From assembly GCA_031263335.1 (NCBI GenBank), contig JAISGB010000232.1, positions 1 through 6,357 on the forward strand: a DNA stretch of 6,357 nt, given 5' to 3'. Below are positions 1 through 6,357 of the stretch, piece by piece. This DNA comes from Eubacteriales Family XIII. Incertae Sedis bacterium (lineage in GTDB: Bacteria > Bacillota > Clostridia > Peptostreptococcales > Anaerovoracaceae). The position numbers were made by a program, and so were the translations under genes. Within the stretch, counting starts at the first letter, position 1. Each line of letters begins with the position of its first letter. Under the pieces are notes generated by a model. That model did not search any database. It had not been told where the DNA came from and worked only from the letters and a program-made list of their open reading frames with translations.

Positions 1-1
1 G

Positions 2-955
2 GAATTGTTGCCGGACTGCTTCAGCTTCATGCGCGGCTTGGTCGATTCGCAGGACCTCTCGCTGAACATCTCGCGTGAGATGCTCCAACACGACCGACAG
101 CTCAAGGCCATCGGGCAACGCATCGAAAAGAAGATCAAGACGGAACTCACGGAGATGTTGGCAAAGGATCGTGAGAAATACGAGAAATTCTTTGAGAATT
201 TTGGCCTGCAATTGAAATTCGGCATCTACGATAAGTTCGGCGCGAACAAGGAGATGCTGCAGGATCTCATCCTGTTCTATTCCTCCTCCGAAAAGAAGCC
301 CGTCACCCTCGCGGAATACGTGTCGCGGATGTCGGAAGATCAGAAGTACATCTATTACGCCGTCGGCGGCGCGACGGACAAGATCGACAAGCTGCCCCAG
401 ACCGAGCTGTTGAAGGATAAGGGCTACGAGATACTCTACGGCACGGACGATGTGGACGAGTTTGCGTTCAAGACGCTGATGTCCTACAAGGAGAAGCAAT
501 TCAAATCCGTCTCGGAGGGCGATCTCGGAATCGAGGAGACAGAGGAGGAAAAGAAGAAGGCGGAGGAACAGGCCGAAAGCAACAAGGACTTGCTCGCCGC
601 CGTCAAGGAGGCGTTGGACGGGAAGGTGAACGACGTCCGATTGAGCAAACGGCTCAAGACCCATCCGGTCGTATTGGTCAGCGGGGACGGCATCTCATTG
701 GAGATGGAAAAGGTGCTGAACGCGATGCCCGCGGCGGGCGAGAAGGTGAAGGCGGAACGGATATTGGAGATCAACGCGGATCACGGCGTCTTGGCCGCGC
801 TTAAAAACGCCTACGGGAAGGACAAGGAATCCGTCAAGACCTATGCGTCCATACTTTACGATCAGGCTCTGCTCATGGAAGGACTGCCGATCGACGATCC
901 CGTGGCCTTCTCCAACTCGATCTGCGATCTGATCGAACGAACGGAACAAGCGTAG
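2..955 (+). CDS. htpG: HtpG chaperone (bacterial Hsp90), C-terminal half, 5' end outside window
   Basis: Cytosolic ATP-dependent chaperone that remodels client proteins, especially under heat or other stress. The reading frame is open from base 2, so the gene starts left of the window. The 317 residues visible compare with about 620 or more in a full HtpG, so the N-terminal ATPase domain and the first part of the middle domain are missing here. Counting from the TTG at base 5, the Hsp90 middle-domain signature [15 protein letters not shown] is at residues 11-25, followed by a lysine- and glutamate-rich helical stretch and the typical [12 protein letters not shown] segment (72-83). A very acidic/lysine-rich linker (about 176-192) precedes the C-terminal dimerisation domain, with the family-typical [10 protein letters not shown] at 248-257. 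The TTG at base 5 is not a real start, because homology continues to the window edge. The gene is intact to its TAG stop and converges on addB. The family call is firm; only the N-terminal part is unseen. Confidence 0.96.
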   Translation, partial: ELLPDCFSFMRGLVDSQDLSLNISREMLQHDRQLKAIGQRIEKKIKTELTEMLAKDREKYEKFFENFGLQLKFGIYDKFGANKEMLQDLILFYSSSEKKPVTLAEYVSRMSEDQKYIYYAVGGATDKIDKLPQTELLKDKGYEILYGTDDVDEFAFKTLMSYKEKQFKSVSEGDLGIEETEEEKKKAEEQAESNKDLLAAVKEALDGKVNDVRLSKRLKTHPVVLVSGDGISLEMEKVLNAMPAAGEKVKAERILEINADHGVLAALKNAYGKDKESVKTYASILYDQALLMEGLPIDDPVAFSNSICDLIERTEQA

Positions 956-985
956 ACATTGCCGATTTAAATCAAAGCTACTCAA
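956..985. other. Short convergent intergenic gap without a clear terminator
   Basis: These 30 bases separate the stop codons of htpG (plus strand) and addB (minus strand). They are AT-richer than the genes on either side and contain a perfect 10-base palindrome, GATTTAAATC, at 964-973. I see no GC-rich hairpin followed by a T-run on either strand, so no intrinsic terminator can be called. Each transcript may therefore run into the other gene, or termination may be Rho-dependent or lie inside the neighbouring gene. Confidence 0.6.
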
Positions 986-3900
986 CTAACCGAATACGCG
1001 ATCGAAATTGCATATCCCCCGATAGGAACAATACGTGCAGGCGGTCATCGGACGACCGCTTGCGCCCGCCTTGATCTTCCGCGCGGTCAGCGGCTTGGCA
1101 TCGATGTTTCCGGACAGCAATTTCCCGCACAGATCGGATACCAAGGCGTCGACGGATGTCTGCATGACCTCGAACTCGCCCGGTTCCGCGGATCGTACGG
1201 GTTCGCCGATCGCGGCCGCGACCCGGGGATCGTTCACGGATATCCCGTCGAGCCGGAATCCCCGCGCGATCTTCCGCGTCACATCTCCGTCTCCCGTATC
1301 CTCTGCTCGCGGTTCGGCTATCTTGAAATAAAAGACGCCCGCGGGCTTGTATCGATCGCGCACGGTCATCATGTAGAGCATCAACTGCAATTGCCACCCG
1401 TTCAATACATCCTCGCGGCTGAATGTATCCGCGCCGGATTTATAGTCGATGATCCGCGCGTATCCGCCCTCAAGGATATCCAATCGGTCGATGCGCCCCT
1501 GCACGCGGACGCGCTTGCTGTCTTGCTCCGTTTCGATGGGCGGAAACATCCCCCCGGCTCCGAACGCCGTCTCAAATCGCATATCGGTGATGGCGCCCGC
1601 CCGGACCTGTTCCGTCAGAATCCACGCCACATCGGAGGCGATGCGCTTGATTCGCTCCGATTTGTAGCGTTCGTAGCCGCCGCCGTGAAACAGCCCTTCT
1701 TTGAATTCCACCGCGGCTTCGTCGTAGATCCGCCCGACGAGCGCGGCGCTTTCGGATTCGGTGACGGTGCGCCACGCGGAATGTTCGTCCGAGACCGAAA
1801 GCCCGTCACGGATCATCTCTGTGCCGTATCGCATGAGCACCTCATGATAGACGTCGCCCACATTTCTGCCGTCGATCTCAAATACCCTTCGTTCCTTGAT
1901 CTTGACGCCCCGATCCATAAAAAAGGCGAACGGACATCGGCTGAACCGCTCCAAAGCGGAAGGGGAGGTGACGAGCGCGGGCGAAGCCTCGGCGCGGCGG
2001 GCGGATTCATCCTCGGCGCCGGCGGCGCCGTAGAGCGCCGCGACAAACCCCTCGTCGATGCGTTCCCTTCTGTTGCGGAAGGTCAGCCCCGCGCGCAGAT
2101 TGGCCATGTCGTCCCGCTCGCCGCCGGTTCGCGGATGCGCTTTGAACCAGAGGTAGGCATCCTTTCGGACGGCGTCTGCGCGTCCGCCGGCGATCCAACG
2201 TTGCAGTCCCTCCGTCAGATGGCTCATCGCTTCCTCTCGATATTGGAAGAGGCGCATGGGATCGCCGTCGTCATTCAGCATATCCTTTTCCACGGGTACG
2301 CGCGGGAACATGCGGCGCAGTTGCTCGAAGATGATCGACGGTTTGGCGTCACGTCCTGCGTCGTCCGAAACGGAACAGCTCATATACAGGAGGCGTTGCG
2401 GTTTTGACAGATTGCGGTAGATGGCCAACTGCTCCTCCAAAAGCATCTTGTCATTCGCTCGACCGATCTCATGGCCGGATTTCGTGAGCCGCGCCTTTTC
2501 GTCCTCGTTCAAGATCGCGTCGTCAGCGTCGACCGTCGGGAGGACGCCGTCATTGGCGCCCAACACGAAGATCGCTCGCGCCTCTCCGCTCCTCGTCCGT
2601 TGCGTCGTTCCCACGACGATCCGATCCGGGGAGGGCGGCAATATGCCCATACGGACGGATGAAAATCCCGTCTTGAGGATGCCCGCGTATTCATCGACGG
2701 ATACGGGCAGATCGCCCAACGCCGCGATCAGTTGATCGAAGATGCCCGCGACCACGTCCCATATCCCCGACATTTCGGCGGCGTATTCCGCAAAATCCGG
2801 TTCGCCGGATTCTTCCAATGTCATCGTCAGTCGATCCGCCGCGTCCGGCAGTTTCGCCGTTTCCGTGAGAAAACGGCGCAGACGTTCCGTCTTTCCCCCT
2901 ACGGTCGCGCCGCGGCGGAAAGGCTCTTCAAACGACTCGAAGAGCCGCGCGACGCGTCGCCGAACCGCGTTGAACGCGTCCATTTCTTCCTGTGTGTATT
3001 CCAAAAACCCGTACGTGAAATCCCGCTTCCACAGGCTTCCCCGTATTTTGTACTTACATACATAATTCTCCAACTCCTCCCATGATTCGCGTTCGATGTC
3101 CGTCAGCCCCGTTTTGAGCAACCGAAACACGGCCTCATAAGGCCAACCGCCTGAGACGATCGAGAGCAATGCGAGGATGTATTCGAGCGCGGGGTTATGT
3201 TCGACGCCGCGTCTTCGATCCACGAAGATCGGCAAGCCGTAACGGGCGAAAACACGCCGGATCACGGAGACGCGCGCGCCCATATCGTTGCACAGCACGA
3301 GTATGTCGCGATAGCGCAACCCTTCGTCCCGCACCAACTCCGCGATATGCGCCGCCGCCGTCTCCGCTTCCGCATAGTAGTTGGCCGCGGCGACCAAGCG
3401 TATGGCGCCGCGCCGCGCGTCCGTGTCCGCCGCGTAGGGTGTCCTCCTCGGATAGGAGAAGAAGGTCTTTTCGATGTGCGCGATGGGTCCGGGTCTGCGA
3501 TGGGCATAGGCGTCGCCGATGATCCGCGTCTCCGTCTTTACGCCCGCGTCCGACGCCCGCCTTTCGACCTCGTCGGCGAGCGCGTTCGTCAGTTGGAAAA
3601 ACGGCGTACCCGCCTCGGCCGTGAGGACAAGATTGACGGAGCGCGCGCGTACGATGAGTTCCGTGACGGTGTCAAGCGCGGCGGGACTGAGGTAGTCGAA
3701 GGCGGCGAGCCATATCTCCGATTCCGCGATAAAATCGGAATCTGCGATCCGCGCGGTGAAGAGCTTCAGGTAATCCGCGGTGTCGATGTGGCGTCCCCCG
3801 AGCCTGTCCTCATATCCGGCGTATATGACGGCCGCATCCGCCAACTTCCGCTTCAGCAGGCTGTCCCCTTCGATGTCCTCCGAAATATTCCGCAGTTCTG

Positions 3901-4303
3901 TCGGGGACACATTGAAATTTTTCAATTCCGCGATCATATGGTTCAACTTGTCGACGAACGCGGGGGAATTCTCAAGGTTCCGAAAGGTGTGCAACGCCTG
4001 TTTGTTCTTGCGCAACAGGCCGGAGATGAGCATGAATTTTCCGTATTGATCGATGAATGTACGGTCGCCGTCGCCGGTTTCGGACAGGACGCGCCGCCCA
4101 AGGGACGTCATGCTCAATACCTCGAAGTCGATGAAGCCCGGGGCGTCGAGACAGGCGAAGGCATTGCGCTCCGCCTGTAAGGTATATTGCTCCGGAACGA
4201 TGAGAAGGACGCGCCGCCGGGTACACTCCAACGTCTCCCCGATGCGGTCAAACATGAATCGGTCCTTGTCGATATTCTCTCTGCCGCAGAATATGTTCAG
4301 CAT
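986..4303 (-). CDS. addB: AddB: helicase-nuclease subunit B of AddAB (PD-(D/E)XK nuclease with Fe-S cluster)
   Basis: Subunit of the AddAB enzyme, which resects double-strand DNA ends for RecA-dependent recombination; AddB cuts one strand with its C-terminal nuclease. The 1105 residues are uninterrupted, slightly shorter than the roughly 1160 of Bacillus AddB. AddB-type N-terminal features are VPEQYTLQAE (36-45), VLSMTSLGRRVL (62-73) and IDQYGKFMLI (84-93). A helicase-like segment, VVGTTQRTR then IFVLGANDGVLP, covers 563-589. The nuclease domain has SALERFSRCPFAFF (782-795), YHEVL with H820, GRID with D939, IIDYK with D953 and K955, and QLQLMLY (971-977). Cys790 together with Cys1089, Cys1092 and Cys1098 (C-x2-C-x5-C) matches the AddB iron-sulfur signature. 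The N-terminus has GRENIDKD where other AddB proteins usually have a Walker A loop. The ATG at 4303 has no Shine-Dalgarno, but the first residues fit the expected opening beta strand. It lies 24 bases after the ligase stop, so co-transcription is likely. No addA follows. Confidence 0.93.
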   Translation of the reverse strand: MLNIFCGRENIDKDRFMFDRIGETLECTRRRVLLIVPEQYTLQAERNAFACLDAPGFIDFEVLSMTSLGRRVLSETGDGDRTFIDQYGKFMLISGLLRKNKQALHTFRNLENSPAFVDKLNHMIAELKNFNVSPTELRNISEDIEGDSLLKRKLADAAVIYAGYEDRLGGRHIDTADYLKLFTARIADSDFIAESEIWLAAFDYLSPAALDTVTELIVRARSVNLVLTAEAGTPFFQLTNALADEVERRASDAGVKTETRIIGDAYAHRRPGPIAHIEKTFFSYPRRTPYAADTDARRGAIRLVAAANYYAEAETAAAHIAELVRDEGLRYRDILVLCNDMGARVSVIRRVFARYGLPIFVDRRRGVEHNPALEYILALLSIVSGGWPYEAVFRLLKTGLTDIERESWEELENYVCKYKIRGSLWKRDFTYGFLEYTQEEMDAFNAVRRRVARLFESFEEPFRRGATVGGKTERLRRFLTETAKLPDAADRLTMTLEESGEPDFAEYAAEMSGIWDVVAGIFDQLIAALGDLPVSVDEYAGILKTGFSSVRMGILPPSPDRIVVGTTQRTRSGEARAIFVLGANDGVLPTVDADDAILNEDEKARLTKSGHEIGRANDKMLLEEQLAIYRNLSKPQRLLYMSCSVSDDAGRDAKPSIIFEQLRRMFPRVPVEKDMLNDDGDPMRLFQYREEAMSHLTEGLQRWIAGGRADAVRKDAYLWFKAHPRTGGERDDMANLRAGLTFRNRRERIDEGFVAALYGAAGAEDESARRAEASPALVTSPSALERFSRCPFAFFMDRGVKIKERRVFEIDGRNVGDVYHEVLMRYGTEMIRDGLSVSDEHSAWRTVTESESAALVGRIYDEAAVEFKEGLFHGGGYERYKSERIKRIASDVAWILTEQVRAGAITDMRFETAFGAGGMFPPIETEQDSKRVRVQGRIDRLDILEGGYARIIDYKSGADTFSREDVLNGWQLQLMLYMMTVRDRYKPAGVFYFKIAEPRAEDTGDGDVTRKIARGFRLDGISVNDPRVAAAIGEPVRSAEPGEFEVMQTSVDALVSDLCGKLLSGNIDAKPLTARKIKAGASGRPMTACTYCSYRGICNFDRVFG
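4263..4267 (-). promoter_or_regulatory. Possible internal ribosome binding site in addB (AAGGA before Met17)
   Basis: On the minus strand AAGGA sits 7 bases before an in-frame ATG (4255-4253, codon 17 of addB). The ATG at 4303 has no purine-rich motif at a usable distance; the nearest is GGAGAAGG inside the end of the ligase gene, about 34 bases away. The internal ATG could therefore be used, giving a 1089-residue protein. I favour the 4303 start because residues 1-16 look like the conserved first strand of AddB. The motif may be chance, since AAGGA here simply encodes part of Asp-Lys-Asp. Confidence 0.25.
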
Positions 4304-4327
4304 GGGTTTCGGCTATCGGAACGACGA

Positions 4328-5977
4328 TCAGGCGTCGCCTTCTCCGATCTCGGTCTCCTTCGCGACGATCGCTTCCGCGTTGTATTGTCGGCGCAACTTG
4401 GGTTTTTCGATCTTGCCCGTCGGATTGCGCGGCACCTTGTCAAAGATGATCCGCCGGGGGCGTTTGTAACGGGGGAGACCCTGCGCGAACGCCTCCATAT
4501 CCTCCTCTGTCGCGCGGACGCCCTCCTTCAGTTCGATGATGGCGGCGGCGATTTCCCCAAGCCGCCGGTCGGCGACGCCGATGACGGCGATATCCTTGAT
4601 CGTTTCATTCTTCCGCATGAAATCCTCGATCTGGACCGGATAGATGTTTTCGCCTCCGCTGATGATCACGTCCTTCTTCCGATCGACAAGGTAGATGAAC
4701 CCTTCCTCATCCTCCCTCGCCATGTCGCCCGTATAGAGCCAACCGTCCTTCAGCGCCGTCGCCGTGGCTTCCGGGTCTTTGTAATATTCCTTCATGACGC
4801 CGGGGCCTTTGACGATGAGCTCGCCGACCTCGCCCCACGGCGTTTCCCTGCCGTCCTCGTCCACGATCTTCGTTTGCCATCGATGCCCGGCCTTGCCGAT
4901 GGCGCCGACCTTCAGGATGTTCTCGACGCCGAGATGGACGGAACCCGGGCCGATGGACTCGGACAGGCCGTAATTGGTGTCGTACGCGTGATGCGGGAAC
5001 TGTTGCTTCCATCGCTTGATGAGGCTGGGTGGGACGGGTTGGGCGCCGATGTGCATGAGCCGCCACCGGCTCAGGTCCAATGCGTCGAGGTTTACGTCGC
5101 CGTCGTCGATGGCGTCCAAGATGTCCTGCGCCCACGGGACCAACAACCACACGATGGTCGCCTTTTCGCTCGACGCCGCCTCGAGCACCCATTTGGGACT
5201 CGTGCCTTTCAGGATGATGGCCTTGCCGCCGGACATGAGGCTGCCGAACCAGTGCATCTTCGCGCCCGTGTGATAGAGGGGAGGAATCAATAGGAATACA
5301 TCGTCCTTGGTCTGCCCGTGGTGGGTCTGCTCCGTGACGGCCGCCGACATGAGGCTCGCCTGCGTGTGCAGGATGGCTTTCGGGAAGCCGGTCGTGCCGG
5401 ACGAGAAATAGATCGCCGCGTCGTCCTCCTCCGAGATGCGGACGTCGGGTCGCGTAGGCGCGTACCCGCCGATCAATCCCTCGAAGCTGTCCGCGTAATC
5501 CGGGACATCCATGCCGACGAAGATATATGTCCCGATCCCCGTGAGTTCCTGCTTGACGGAACCCACGCGCTCCAAGAATTCCGAGCCGAACACGAGCGTC
5601 GCCGCGTCGGACAGATCCAAACAGTAGGCGAGCTCCTCCGAGGTGTAGCGGAAGTTCAGCGGGACCGCGACAGCGCCCGATTTCAGAATGCCGAAGTAGA
5701 TGGGAAGCCAGTCGATGCAGTTCATGAGCCATACGGCGACCTTGTCGCCCGGCCGGACGCCCTTGTCCGCCAACAGCCGCGCGAACCGGTTTGCCCGTTC
5801 GTCAAACGCCCACCACGTCAATTCCCTGCGATAATGGGAAGCGTGGCCGGTCTCCACCAATTCATATTCCTGCCAACTGAGGTTTTTCGCGTCGTCGTGG
5901 ATGGGGTTCAATTCGATGAGGGCCGTGTCGTCGCCGTAACGCTCGGCATTCCGTTCGAGCAAATCCGTCAGAATCAT
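4328..5977 (-). CDS. Class I adenylate-forming acyl-CoA ligase (AMP-binding family)
   Basis: Predicted cytosolic enzyme that activates a carboxylic acid with ATP to an acyl-adenylate and transfers it to coenzyme A. It has 549 residues from the ATG at 5977, normal for the family. All core motifs are present: the phosphate-binding loop SSGTTGFPK (192-200), YGLSES (336-341, usually YG-x-TE), YTGD (415-418), DRKKDVIISGGENIYP (432-447) and PTGK with the catalytic lysine K522. There is no carrier domain, signal peptide or membrane segment. About 25 extra residues around 35-60 precede TWWAFDERANRFA, seen (from memory) in a subgroup of Bacillota acyl-CoA ligases. The substrate cannot be read from sequence; a medium or long fatty acid is only a guess. 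A GTG at 5989 would add four residues but overlaps the ribosome binding site, so the ATG is preferred. The gene lies 98 bases after pspA and 24 bases before addB, probably in one transcript with addB. Confidence 0.93.
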   Translation of the reverse strand: MILTDLLERNAERYGDDTALIELNPIHDDAKNLSWQEYELVETGHASHYRRELTWWAFDERANRFARLLADKGVRPGDKVAVWLMNCIDWLPIYFGILKSGAVAVPLNFRYTSEELAYCLDLSDAATLVFGSEFLERVGSVKQELTGIGTYIFVGMDVPDYADSFEGLIGGYAPTRPDVRISEEDDAAIYFSSGTTGFPKAILHTQASLMSAAVTEQTHHGQTKDDVFLLIPPLYHTGAKMHWFGSLMSGGKAIILKGTSPKWVLEAASSEKATIVWLLVPWAQDILDAIDDGDVNLDALDLSRWRLMHIGAQPVPPSLIKRWKQQFPHHAYDTNYGLSESIGPGSVHLGVENILKVGAIGKAGHRWQTKIVDEDGRETPWGEVGELIVKGPGVMKEYYKDPEATATALKDGWLYTGDMAREDEEGFIYLVDRKKDVIISGGENIYPVQIEDFMRKNETIKDIAVIGVADRRLGEIAAAIIELKEGVRATEEDMEAFAQGLPRYKRPRRIIFDKVPRNPTGKIEKPKLRRQYNAEAIVAKETEIGEGDA

Positions 5978-5988
5978 ATTGTTGCACA

Positions 5989-5995
5989 CTCCTTA
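5989..5995 (-). promoter_or_regulatory. Ribosome binding site of the acyl-CoA ligase
   Basis: The minus strand reads TAAGGAG here, 11 bases before the ATG at 5977. This is a strong Shine-Dalgarno core at the long end of usable spacing. It decides the start: the in-frame GTG at 5989-5987 shares its first base with the motif and could not be served by it. Confidence 0.7.
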
Positions 5996-6003
5996 CCTAC
6001 ACA

Positions 6004-6050
6004 GCCGTCCGCGACAAACGCCGACATTCGCGCGCGTTCCCACAGACGGC
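6004..6050 (-). repeat. Nested inverted repeats between pspA and the ligase gene
   Basis: Two inverted repeats sit one inside the other. The outer arms are GCCGTC (6004-6009) and GACGGC (6045-6050), which can be extended by G-U pairs in RNA. The inner arms are AACGC (6017-6021) and GCGTT (6034-6038) with a 12-base loop. In the minus-strand transcript this could fold into a stem with an inner hairpin 25 bases before the ligase start codon. No T-run follows, so it is not a standard intrinsic terminator. It could be a processing or attenuation structure, or chance in GC-rich DNA. I see no clear -35/-10 promoter in the 98-base gap. Confidence 0.35.
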
Positions 6051-6075
6051 CGACTACCATGCAAATCAATCGTTG

Positions 6076-6357
6076 TCAGTTGCCGGATTTCAGCCTTTCC
6101 AATTCGGCGTCCACATCGGTGTCGGACACCGATCCGTAGGACTTCGCGAGCTTGTCCGCGGAATCCCCGAGTTCGCTGTTGAGTTCGGACGCCGCTTGCG
6201 CCCTGTCAAGCCGCTCGTTTGCCTTGTTCTCCATGTCGCTGAACTTGCCTCCGACCGAGGACGCCTTGCTCAGGGGGTCGCCGACTTGGTTGACCTTCTC
6301 GATGGCTTTCGCAACCGCGACGGTCGATTTGATGTGCGATTTGCGGCTTTCGAGTTG
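6076..6357 (-). CDS. pspA: PspA/IM30 (Vipp1/LiaH) family protein, C-terminal part, 5' end outside window
   Basis: Peripheral membrane protein of the ESCRT-III-like PspA/IM30 family, which binds the inner face of the cell membrane and helps keep it intact under envelope stress. Only the last 93 codons are visible; the frame is open to the window edge. The peptide begins QLESRKSHIKSTVAVAKAIE, matching the long helix in which PspA proteins carry alternating charged and alanine residues. It continues with KFSDMENKANERLDRAQAAS, which corresponds to the usual ERMEEKANRMLDEAEA-type segment, then AELN-like SELN. It ends in VDAELERLKSGN, like the D-DELAALK tail of clostridial PspA. The full protein is normally about 220-250 residues, so roughly 130-150 are missing here. 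Composition is almost wholly helical and charged, with no cysteine or tryptophan. It is read in the same direction as the ligase, 98 bases upstream. The family assignment is by recalled resemblance; PspA, LiaH and Vipp1 cannot be told apart from this fragment. Confidence 0.85.
   Translation of the reverse strand, partial: QLESRKSHIKSTVAVAKAIEKVNQVGDPLSKASSVGGKFSDMENKANERLDRAQAASELNSELGDSADKLAKSYGSVSDTDVDAELERLKSGN

Noticed and set aside
5..7. TTG as the start of a short 316-residue protein
   Set aside because: The frame is open to the window edge and the preceding codons fit HtpG, so this is the interior of a longer gene and not a separate protein.
1391..2407. Long plus-strand open frame (338 codons) opposite addB, with others at 3197-4180 (327 codons) and 4187-5293 (368 codons)
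   Set aside because: They lie antisense to two genes with clear, full-length protein family matches. Their products are rich in Arg, Asp, Gly and Val in the manner of translated GC-rich antisense DNA, show no recognisable domain, and the third straddles the ends of two genes.
4086..4218. Direct repeat of AGGACGCGCCGCC at 4086-4098 and 4206-4218, exactly 120 bases apart
   Set aside because: Both copies encode Arg-Arg-Val-Leu in the same frame of addB; two short copies within a conserved coding region are best explained by similar amino acids and codon bias.
4707..5732. Minus-strand open frame of 341 codons inside the acyl-CoA ligase in another frame
   Set aside because: Same-strand shadow of the ligase: its product is extremely rich in Arg, His and Gly, with no domain, while the overlapping frame carries all adenylate-forming motifs.
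5987..5989. GTG start giving a 553-residue ligase
   Set aside because: The GTG overlaps the TAAGGAG ribosome binding site, so it cannot be served by it; the ATG four codons later can.
1..6357. A previously undescribed system (defence, mobile element, CRISPR or RNA-based)
   Set aside because: All four genes belong to well-known families and leave only short gaps (30, 24 and 98 bases). I found no repeat array, terminal inverted repeats, integrase, transposase or unexplained long non-coding stretch.

Overview
The window holds four protein-coding genes. Two are complete and two are cut by the window edges, and almost all of the DNA is coding. The base composition is fairly GC-rich. The gene set points to a bacterium of the Bacillota, probably a GC-rich member of the class Clostridia: an AddB subunit of the Gram-positive type with the four-cysteine iron-sulfur signature, a PspA/IM30 protein whose C-terminal half resembles clostridial versions, and a bacterial HtpG. 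This placement rests on protein family resemblance only. No rRNA or other marker gene is present.

Layout. On the plus strand, positions 2-955 encode the C-terminal half of the chaperone HtpG (bacterial Hsp90); its ATPase domain lies left of the window. A 30-base gap separates it from a convergent run of three minus-strand genes. In transcription order (right to left) these are: the end of a PspA/IM30-family membrane-stress protein (6076-6357, its start lying beyond the window); a class I adenylate-forming acyl-CoA ligase (4328-5977); and addB (986-4303). The gap between pspA and the ligase is 98 bases and contains nested inverted repeats and a good ribosome binding site for the ligase. The ligase and addB are only 24 bases apart and probably share a transcript.

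How the genes relate. HtpG (protein folding under stress), PspA (membrane integrity) and AddB (double-strand break repair) are all maintenance or stress functions. The ligase activates a carboxylic acid, probably a fatty or related acid, to its CoA thioester. Nothing in the sequence ties these into one pathway, and I see no mobile element, CRISPR array, tRNA, rRNA or new defence-type system. The most notable points are that AddB lacks the usual N-terminal Walker A (P-loop) sequence while keeping its nuclease and iron-sulfur residues, and that addB is not followed by addA, its usual partner gene.
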